DNA of 64,000 bases from Fistularia commersonii. Lineage: Eukaryota; Chordata; Actinopteri; Syngnathiformes; Fistulariidae. Where the stretch lies: the NCBI GenBank assembly GCA_037954325.1, contig JBBMNZ010000016.1, positions 1,442,001 through 1,506,000 on the forward strand, given 5' to 3'. Both the position numbers and the translations under genes were made by a program. The notes under the pieces were generated by a model. That model worked only from the letters and a program-made list of their open reading frames with translations. It was not told the DNA's origin and ran no database searches. Position 1 is the first letter of the stretch. Each line of letters opens with the position of its first letter. Of this stretch, positions 1-10,928 are shown one piece after another.

Positions 1-87
1 ATTTGAATGTCACTGTGGTCAAAAGCTGGAGCACCGAGTATTTCACCGGCCACTCTCAACCTAAGTAACGCTTTCTTCTCTGTCCAG

Positions 88-3000
88 AGCGGAGTCCGTC
101 TGGCAGTGCTTTCGGCAGTCAGGAGAATCTGCGCTGGCGGAAGGACATGACCCACTGGAGGCAGAACAGTGAAAAAATGGACAAGTATGTTCTATTTAAT
201 CTCAATGCACCTTCTCAAAAAGCCCTTCTTGTCACTGGTTTCAGTCTCCTGAGACTTCAAATGATTAAAAAAACACTCCCTTGGTGTTCAGTGGGATTTT
301 TTTAAAGTGACTTGAACTACAAGTTAAAGTTTATCATGTGGAGCTTTATAATTTGTAAAAGGAACAAAACCTGATGAAATGAAATAAACAGAGAAATAGA
401 TAGATAACTAAATGAGAGTAACTTAGCAGTAACAAAGTAAGGATGACCTCGGTGGGAACAAAAACATGCATTATTTTCATGCAGATGACCCACTTAGAAT
501 CTACTCCTTCAGAAATCCATTCTTGTACATTGTGTCAAATGTTCAGCTGTGAAATTAGATAAGAAAACAAATATTATTTAATCCTCTTAAGATTATTTGC
601 TGGTGTCTGAGCCCACTTCCTCTTGGATAAAACCTAAGCAGATATAAAACATGCTTGTCGTTAAAGTCCAAACATAATCTGGATGTTTTTCCCTGCAGCT
701 GATTTTGAATCTTTTCCTGCACGTTGTTGTTTTTTTGTGTGTTGTTTTATTTCTTTTCTTGTTTTTGTGACATTTTGTTTTCCTCTCTGGTTTTGTTTTC
801 AAATCAGCTGCTGTCCCGTTTTTCTGTTCGCGTCCATTTACTCTCTCGTGTCGCTGTGTGTTTATGTAGGAGTCACAGATCTGTCAGGTATTGTATGGCC
901 CACATTTGCTGTGTGCTCCTCTGTATCTCCCCTGGCTCTAGCTCCTCTAGAATGGTGTATTCACACGCATGTGGACCCATTAACATCTACAACGGTCTCA
1001 AATGGATTCGGGGTGCCTGTTTTTAATTCCCTGATTGTATAAATTGACAAAACCACAATTCTTTTGCCGCCGGTAACGTTCGTGTTTTAGCCATAATTCA
1101 CATGTTGTGTCACATGTTTTTGTTTGTTCCCCTCTTTTTTGTCTTTCTAAGTTCACACATGCTCATGAATGCATCATCAGAGATCCCCTGATCCTGGTCC
1201 TGAAAGCCCCATCCCTTGAATTTCTCTGCCCTTATAACAGTGTGTGTCCCAGGGTTGGTGGTGGTGGTTGCAGTGGGTCCTTTTTGCTTTTTAACCAGTG
1301 TGCTTCTCATCTCGGGGCTCTGACTTGTGTGTGTCCCTGGTTATTGCGGCGCCAAGAGGCAAAATAACATAGTTAGAGATCCCATCAATCATAGATAGTT
1401 GTTCTAATGCAGAAAAAAAAAAAACAGCAAGCACATTTGTCCGATGTGAACCCTTCACACTTCTTCAGTCTAGGACTTCATTGCAGCATTTAGCGCTCCT
1501 GGCTTTCCTGTCTGAGGTCTCCATGTTCTCCCCAGATCTGCGTGGGGTTCCCCCGGGCTCTCCGGGTTCCTCCCACAGTCCAAACACATGCCGGAGGTTC
1601 ACTTGAAACCTTCCGTTGTGTTTATGCGAGCGAATGGTTGTGAAAGCTAAAGGATTAGAATGAATGATTGCTTTTCAATGTTTGAAAACACTGAACACCA
1701 GTTTGAACACAAGGATGAAGACAGGCATTTGCAGTTGTCACAAAATATATACATCCTTCTCCACACAAAGGCTTATACAGGCAGAGGGTTGAATGTGGCG
1801 ACTGGATGCTCGTGCGACATTTGAGGGTTCGCTGTTATCAGTGTCCGTAACGGTTGAGATCTGATAGTGCTCTCTGCTCTCCTCGATCTTAGAACCAGGG
1901 CAGAGTTGGAACATGAAGCACTTATTGACGGCAACCTTGCAACAGAGGCCAACCTGATCATTCTTGATACCTTGGAAATCATTGTACAGGTACGCGGGCG
2001 TGCAGGGTTTTCGCCATTTGCTTCGGAATAACGCCTTGTTTTGTTTCCTCACTAAAGTGTGCACGAGATCGGAGATTTTAAATGTGCGTGTCTGTGTGTC
2101 CGTGTCCAGACCGTATCAGTGACAGAGTCGAAGGAAAGTATCCTGGGCGGGGTGCTGAAGGTGCTGCTTCACAGCATGGCCTGCAATCAGAGCGCCCTGT
2201 ACCTGCAGCACTGCTTCGCTACACAGAGGGCACTGGTGTCCAAGGTCGGACGACTGGATATCCATTCAAACATATTTCATCAAGCCCTGCCATCGCAGCG
2301 TGCTGTAATTTGAACGTGGCTTGTCTCTTTACGCGTTCAGTTTCCGGAGCTGCTGTTCGAGGAGGAGACGGAGCAGTGTGCCGACCTGTGTTTGCGGCTG
2401 CTCAGAAGTTGCAGCAGTAGCATCAGCACCATCAGGGCCCACGCCAGCGCCTCCCTGTACCTCCTCATGAGGCAGAACTTTGAGATCGGCAATGTGAGTA
2501 AAACTGCAAACCCTCAGAATTTAAGGGTCGGTCCGCTGCCTCGAATCGCGTGTGTAGGATTCGACCGCTTGTTAGCTCACAGCGGTCCATATGTGCACGG
2601 GCTCCACAAATCCCGTACCATCTCAGCTCCAGTTTACGAGTTTTGTATTTTGAAATTCTGTGCCCTTAGCTGTTTGCGTTTCAAACCAAACCACCAAAAA
2701 GGCACGAAGCGCGTCTCCTTCACGCGCGCCTGTCGATTTATCAAGTTGTTACTTTCAACAGCGTTCCTCTTGCCGCGCCTCTTTCAGAATTTTGCGCGGG
2801 TGAAGATGCAGGTGACCATGTCCCTGTCCTCGCTGGTGGGCACGTCTCAGAATTTCAACGAGGAATTCCTTCGTCGCTCCCTGAAGACCATACTCACTTA
2901 TGCAGAGGAGGACCTGGAACTGAGAGAGACTACTTTTCCTGAACAGGTGGGCTTTCATCCATCAAGCGGTCTTATTATTTGCTTCTGTCAGACAAAGCAA

Positions 3001-4917
3001 AGTCCCCACGAGTAACCCAAGGTCTTCTCTCTCCCAGGTCCAGGACCTTGTGTTTAACTTGCACATGATTCTCTCTGACACGGTGAAGATGAAGGAGCAC
3101 CAGGAAGATCCGGAGATGCTCATAGATCTCATGTACAGGTACGCGGATCATGCGGGCTCGAACATCGCAGTTTTTCACGTCGGCTCTCCGAGCGCCTGAT
3201 GGAGTGTCCCCATTGTCTTCCGCCGTCTTCAGGATCGCAAAGGGTTACCAGACTTCGCCGGACTTGCGGCTGACGTGGCTCCAGAACATGGCGGGCAAAC
3301 ACTCGGAGAGGAACAACCACGCCGAGGCCGCCCAGTGCCTGGTGCACAGCGCCGCCCTGGTGGCAGAATACCTGAGCATGCTGGAGGACCGCAAATATTT
3401 GCCCGTGGGCTGTGTCACCTTCCAGGTCAGGATCTGGCTCTTCTGAGCTGTTCAAGCCCCGTTTACTCAATTCCGAAAAGGCGCATTAACACGAGTGCAT
3501 TTCTACGTCGCGTTAGAACATTTCCTCCAATGTGCTGGAGGAGTCCGCCGTCTCTGATGATGTGGTGTCGCCGGATGAAGAAGGCATCTGCTCCGGGAAG
3601 TACTTCACCGAGATCGGACTGGTGGGACTCCTGGAACAAGCGGCCGCGTCCTTCTCCATGGTGAGCAGTGTGGAGAACGTTCGCCGACCGAAAATAAAAA
3701 GGCGTATAAGCAGTTTTTAGTAATGTCCTCACCCCAAATTTCTCTGAATTAGCACCCTTTGATAGATAACATATTTTCGCGACTATAAGTCGCACCAGCC
3801 AAAAAATGCATCATGAAGAAGAAAAGTCACATTTTTGGGGGAGATTAACTTTATAAAATCAGAGACCAAGAACAGACGTGTCATCTTGAAAGGCAAGTTA
3901 TAGGAGCAAGAATAAGGGAAAAATAGATATCTGCTGTTATTCAGATAACTATAGCATAAGCAACATAGCATAACAAGTTTACCAAACTCTCCATCCAACT
4001 CCATATCACTAAATCCATCATTTCTGAGCAACTCCACCAACTCCAGAGGTAGACGGCACTGCTTTCTCTTCCGTCTCCTCTGTCCGTGCTGTGATGGAAA
4101 GGCGGTTGCGTTGCATGAAGCGGTAACACCAAGAAGGTCCTCCCGCAAAGTCATTTATATTTATCGCCTCTGCAACGATTTGGACATGGAGATTAAATTG
4201 TGAGGTCATCGAGCCTCTCCCGGTAGCACGTTGTTCAAGCACCCATTTGTGAACTCATTCCATGTAGCTTTTAGCCCGCCATAAGCTTTTTTTTTGTTTT
4301 CTTCATTGCATTTCGAGTATCCTGCACTTTTCACCAGTCCCTCACAAGTTTCTTGCTCACTCCAACCTTTCTTTCTGCTGCTCGATTACCTTTTTCTGCT
4401 GCATATTGCACTACTCGCAGCTTGTAATCTGCAGAATAGGATTTTTCTTTTTGGGGGCATTTTTCTTTATAATTGATGTTTACATTTAAAATTTTCAGCG
4501 GTACTGGAGTTATAGGAGTCGCGGATGGTGGCACCCAAGCCTAGAGAGCACTTTCGCTGCTGTCAGTGTGAACATAGCGAACATGTGAAATGTTATATTT
4601 TAATCTAAAAGTTGCACCTGAGTATAAGTTGCAGAACCAGCCAAACCATGAAAAAAAGTGCGACTTATAGTCCGAAAAATACGATACTCATGATTCCCCG
4701 CCGAAGCCGACAAGCCCTACCAAGTTTTTGATGGTTTCCTTCCAATGCTGTGAATCCCTGACGCTGAGGACTTTCCCCCTCAGGCCGGCATGTACGAGGC
4801 CGTCAACGAAGTCTACAAGGTACTGATCCCCATCCACGAGGCCAACAGAGACGCCAAGAAGCTAGCCACCATTCATGGTAAACTGCAGGAAGCCTTTGGC
4901 AAAATTGTCCACCAGGT

Positions 4918-4978
<61 letters not shown>

Positions 4979-7900
4979 CTATGTGTTAAAACTGCAGTAC
5001 GCCCTGGTAGCTTTGGTAGCAAAAGTGACCCAAAACAAATCAAAAAGTCGCAAACGAGCTGGATTTATCTTCATAATGCTCGTAAACCCCCCCGCGGGCG
5101 GCGTCACGCTCTCCGAGGGGAGCCTGAGGATGAAGACAGGATCGTTTCTGATCTACAAATCCTCCAAAGACGCATTTGTGTCGCGGCACGTGCAGCATCC
5201 CGACTCGCGCGACCGTAGCGCCTTGCATGCTGTTATTGTTTTGGCATTTTTATGATTTATTTTTACGTACTTTGGCAGATACTTTGCATGCTGTTTTTAT
5301 TTATTCATTTTTATTTATTTTTTAATTTTTTTATTTATACTGGTGCAGTAGGAAAAGGGAGGATGCGCGATGCATCGAATGAGATTCGACCCGGTTTACC
5401 ACAAAGAGTTCCTCCTCTTTGCCGTCACACCCCGGTGTGTGAGTGTTACCGTGTGTGGAGGTTGTGCGTGTGTGTTCACATGTCCTGTATTCTCTTTGTC
5501 ACACAGAGTACTGGCTGGGAGGTAGGTGGCTAAACGGTTCCTGCTTGGCCCTGCTCGTGTTGTTTTTATTTTTTTCTTTGTATTTTTTTTTTATTCACTC
5601 ATCTTTTTTTTCATTTGCTCGCCGTGGGCATTCTGTTGCTCTCTTTGCTTTTTTATTTTTTATTTTATTTTTTTTTACACACATCCAATCCATTAACATC
5701 CGCAGACAACGTCGCCTGTCTGCCCCTGCCGGGGACGCCCCTCTGCACCGGCAGCGATGCCCTCACTGTTTTCCTCTCTCCTCCCTTGTGTTGTGCAAGA
5801 GGGGCTTTTTGTTTTTAATGAGACAGTGTTGGCAGGCTGTGCATGGGAGCCGCGGTGTCTGACACTAATGAAACAAGTCTCAGTGAATGCATCACCTGCA
5901 CAATCCGCACTCTTCTTCGTCTCCATCGTCTGCCCGGTGTCAGAGCGCACTCGTCGACTGGCATCGCCCGCTGTCACACTCCATCTCATCTCATCTGAAA
6001 ACCCAGGGCTCGATTTCAGTGCGGTTGTTTGAATCCGTTGCGCCTCCCAGGCATTAGCCACGGGCCGCCGCTTCCACGCGCAATTTAAGAAAAACACGCA
6101 AGGAGCCGCGAGCTGGCATTGGGTCCGATGTTTCAATTAAACCTTGGAGGCACTCCGGGTTTTTTGATCTCGATTTATTCCTTTTGATTTTGATTGGCTC
6201 TCACTCCTGCCTTTTTTTTAAAGAGTTCAAACTAAATCGACCCCTGATTTTTTTTTTTTTTTTTTTTTAATTCCTCCCCCCATCCATTTGCTTTCTTTTG
6301 TTAACAATATTAACCTCATGGTTTGTTGCATGACTGGGACGGAGCACTCCTCGTTCCCCGAGGGAACGGCACAGAAGGTGCATGGTGTGTTTCTGGAGGT
6401 TGGATCTCAGTTTCCTCACTGTGTCTCTCACTATTTTCTTTGTAATGGCCTTCTTCTGCATGGTCTGGATCCTCCTGAAGTTTATGTTCCTTCTGAAAAA
6501 CCAAATCATTTTGCTGTTGGTGATGATGCCATCTTTTTTATGTGTTACTTTGTGTTTGTTTGTTTGTTTGTTTGTTTTTTTTAAATGGAGGAAACCAATC
6601 CTGATTAAAATTTGTTCTGTTTTCTCCTTTTTGATTTCCCTGGTTGCCGACCCTTCCTTCCCACTTTACTTAATTATTTCTTGTGGTAAGTTTCTTAGTT
6701 TTTTCAGGGCTTTTTATCATTTTCTGCTTGATTTGCTTTTATCCCGCCAGCTAAATGGATAAAAGGATGAACGTGACTTAGTTTGAAAAGTCAAGCTTTT
6801 GGGACAAAGACAGTTTTCGTTGACCTTAAGGATAAAGGAGGCTTGTACGAGTGATTGTGAAGGAAAAGACGATCGCGCAAATCTTCAAAGGTCATTTCTT
6901 TCGTATAACCGAGGCATGTTAAAAAAAACAAAAAAACAAAAAAAAAACAATGGATCTGGCTCCAAGAGAGACAAGCGCAGAAAACGGTGGCGTAGCCTCA
7001 GGAGGTCACAACGTTAGAATTGAAATAATCCACCAGCTGGTAAAGGTTTATTTCCTGATAAATCGACCCTTTTCACAAATCTGTGAGTGAGTGTCTTATC
7101 AGGTTTGCCAATAATCAATACAGTCTTTTACAGGAATTTTTTTTTTTCTTTTTTTTGAAGCAACCCCCACACTCCACTCAATTCTCCTGGACTTATGTGT
7201 ATCCAAGTCTCTCCTGTGGGTGCGAGTCCCGCACAGAACTGGAAATTAAACTGCCTCTCTTGGTTGTTCTTGTGGAAATCTTCTTGTCGTGGCAACTGGA
7301 CTTGAGTTTCTTGACTTGAAGATGTTTTCAGCCCCCAGAGGCGTCTTCAGTGGAGTTTCCAAATATAACCGCCAGGGCTGTGAGCTGGTTTAGGTTATGG
7401 TGGCTCGTTGTGTAAATTGAAGAGTTGATCTGCAGAAACTACCTTGAACGGTGTTGTTATGCTAAGGAGAGTGTTGTTCATTGGATCAAAAGAGCAACTT
7501 TGTAGGATTACCTGGATTGGAAGGTGAAAAGGTAAAGCGAAACCAAGGAAACCTGTTGGATCACATGAACTGGGTGCAGATGGGGCTGGTCTGTGTGCGC
7601 AAAACCGTCTTTGGATTGATCCCAGTACGGCGTTATACATTTGTGAAAGGTTGTGTCTGAGGCCTGCTCCTCTGTTCTGAGATGTTTTTTCTGTTTTGAC
7701 CAAGTTTCAAGATTCAAAGCATTTATTGCCACGTGTACAGTGTAGCAACATGTTTCCCTGCACAGTGAAATTACTACTTTGCTGCCCACAGTGAATTTGG
7801 ATACTTAACGACATAATCCGTTAACGACAACTCTGACGTTACAACTTTGACCATTATTCATCGAACGAAAATTTCTCAAAGTTGCAACGTCAGCGTATAT

Positions 7901-10855
7901 GCGCCGAATACAGTGGCGGCGCAGTCAAGAGTGTAAGTGTACCCAAACGTAGCTGTGTACCATAAGTTGGACTTAGGCAACTGGCAGTGCTGAGATACAG
8001 CCAGCATCTTCTAAGTCTCATTCAGTCACCATTACTGTCGTCTACTTTAATTTGTTCCCTCCAAATTTTCTACAGTACTTTCGATAATTTTTATCCCGTG
8101 AAGATGTCAGAAAAAAATAAAGGCAACTAGTACTGGTAGGCTAGCATACCGTAAGGCTGTATGGTATACTACTTATATATGACGGTTTGAGTTGACATAG
8201 AGGTAACCTTTGCTTAACGACGTGGTCGTCGGAACAGATAATCGTCGTCAAACCAGGAGTGACTGAATAAATCTTATTATCGATATGAATTTGAACAGCG
8301 CAACAAGACATTTGAGTGCAGCTTGGTGCGTAATTTGCAAAGTGCAGGTGCAAGGATGAGTGGAGTTTAAGTGGGCAGTAGACTTAACATGTGCAAGAAG
8401 AATGAGTGTCAGCTGTTTAAGGGTCTGTCAAAAGATGACAAAGATGGTTTCTTTTGACTCCACCAGAACCAGCCTCCAGTAACGTCCACATGAGCCTCAG
8501 TTCGTGTCATTCAACAGGTTTCACTCCTTTGTCTTCCATGTACACCGTAATCTAGACATGCCCAGAACCCTGGCAGTTATACTTGTCATTAGAGCTGAAG
8601 AAGCCTCTGGGATGAGGCCTGAAATGTTGTCAAATGAAAGAAACTCAAGCCCAGTTGCCAAGACAAGAAGATTTCCACAAGAAATCACCATGACCTGGAT
8701 GACAGAACCTCCACAGACATCTCTCTGGGTTGGGTTGTCAGCAGGTTTCCTTTCGCTCAGTGGCTGTTCCTTGCAGAGCTCCCCTGCAGCCTGGCCATTT
8801 TAGGCGTCCACACAGTACATATATGTATATGAATATGAAGCAGGCTGCCCGGTCACATAGGCCCGCTCAGGTGGACGCTACCTGGTAGAAGTTGAACGGG
8901 CTCGATCTGGGTTTTTATCTTTCTGCCCCAATCGTGATGGTTCGGTGTCCGGGGCTGTAAATGTGAGAAGTCGCATCGCAGAATTACAAAAAAAATCAAT
9001 CCCCTTTTTTCCCGCATCGGTGATCATGATGTTGACTTTGTCGACGTCTTTGCGTGTTGCACCAGCTTCGGATGTCACCGGAGAATCTTAGATTGCATCT
9101 GCATAAAGTGCAGCAGGGCAGTGTCAGTGTTCACGTAGCTCTCGGGGCTTTGAGACTGACTCCCCCCACAGAATTTAAAGCAAAAAGTTGACTTTGCTGT
9201 CAATTCTCTTTGTCCGACTCCGATTTGGCTCGGGCTCTCTAGGGTATAGTTTTAAAAAACCCTCCCTTGGCTCTCTGCTGGGCTCTGACCCTGTGTTCTG
9301 GCCTCGCTTGCAGGACGGGAAGAGGATGTTTGGTACGTACTTCAGGGTGGGATTTTACGGTTCCAAATTTGGCGACCTGGACGAGCAGGAGTTTGTGTAC
9401 AAAGAGCCAGCCATCACCAAGCTGGCTGAGATCTCTCACAGGCTGGAGGTACCGTGTTTCCAGAATCCGATGCTGAATCGAATCGGGCGGATCCTCTTCC
9501 AGAGCTGAACGTGCCGCTTCTTCTCAGGGTTTCTATGGAGAGCGATTCGGAGAAGATCAGGTGGAGGTCATCAAGGACTCCAACCCGGTGGACAAGTGCA
9601 AGCTGGACCCAAACAAGGTTGGTACTGAGCCGTGAACCGATACGGTGGGTCACTCCAGCTGCAGAAGCACCCGACGGCTTCTTCTTCTCTCCAGGCTTTC
9701 ATCCAGATCACCTACGTGGAGCCGTACTTCGACACCTACGAGATGAAGGACCGCATCACCTACTTCGACAAGAACTACAACCTGCGCCGCTTCGTCTACT
9801 GCACCCCCTTCACGCTGGACGGCCGCGCCCATGGCGACCTCCACGAGCAGTTCAAGCGGAAGACCATCCTGACCACCTCCCACGCCTTCCCCTACATCAA
9901 GACGCGCATCAACATCATCCACAAAGAGGAGGTAGGACACCATCTCGCAGATCTTCTCCGCAGCTCCTCACACGGCCGCGGTCTTAGCCTGCCGCGCATT
10001 CATCTATTCATGGAGGACGATCAGGTGCTTCTTGGAGACCTGCTCCCCCTCAGCCAAGTGCTATGAAGCAAGAACCTCCAGACGGTCTTGCTGCTCCTCA
10101 GCCAGACAGGATCATCTAAAACTTGAATAGACCTCCGGTTGTTTTTGTGCGGACGTCACTCACGCCGCTCGTCTTCTCAGATCATCTCCACCCCCATCGA
10201 GGTGGCCATCGAGGACATGCAGAAGAAAACCCAGGAGCTTGCGTTCGCCACCCACCAGGATCCCGCCGACGCCAAGATGCTACAGATGGTCCTGCAAGGC
10301 TCGGTGGGCACCACCGTCAACCAGGTAATGTTCCTGCGCCTTTCGGCTTGAAGGACAGAAAACGCGACTGGGTCCGGTGAAGAACAAACGTTGTGTGCTC
10401 CTCAGGGACCTCTGGAGGTGGCCCAGGTGTTCCTGTCGGAGATCCCCGGCGACCCGAAGCTGTACAGACACCACAATAAGCTACGGCTCTGCTTTAAGGA
10501 CTTCACCAAGAGGTTGGTGTCCGTCTACCGGCTCAGAGTAGGACTTTTCGGGACTTTTTGTGTGGTAATATTTCTAGATGGACCAACTTTTCCCACGGTT
10601 CCCACGGAGATACCCTGGTGCAAATGCACAGAGGTGATCCCTCACTGATAACCCCCTCCGTCCTTCCAAAGGTGTGAAGACGCCCTCCGTAAGAACAAGA
10701 GCCTGATCGGTCCGGACCAGAAGGAGTACCAGCGGGAGCTGGAGAGGAACTACCACCGCCTGAAGGAGGCGCTGCAGCCGCTCATCAACAGGAAGATTCC
10801 CCAGCTTTACAAACCAGTCCTGCAGGTCAACTCACACAGGTACCACCACCTGCAG

Positions 10856-10928
<73 letters not shown>

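Larger units (their letters stand above)
5522..9313 (+). other. large dock7 intron after the microexon, repeat-rich
   Basis: T-rich homopolymer tracts (5550-5680, 6247-6270, 7138-7157) and scattered transposon debris: a Penelope-like fragment on the minus strand at about 7250-7700, a LINE-tail fragment at about 7704-7785, degraded DNA-transposon-like segments with cttaacgac motifs at about 7795-7890 and 8205-8260, and a second Penelope-like fragment at about 8446-8735. No conserved exon could be read between 5522 and 9313. Confidence 0.65.

Noticed and set aside
683..1042. Phe/Cys-rich 119-residue frame in a dock7 intron
   Set aside because: Product of T-rich intron sequence, no known domain, lies between clean dock7 exons.
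9454..9987. 177-residue plus-strand frame
   Set aside because: Out of frame with dock7 across exons and introns; the true frame gives YVEPYFDTYEMKD and splices cleanly.
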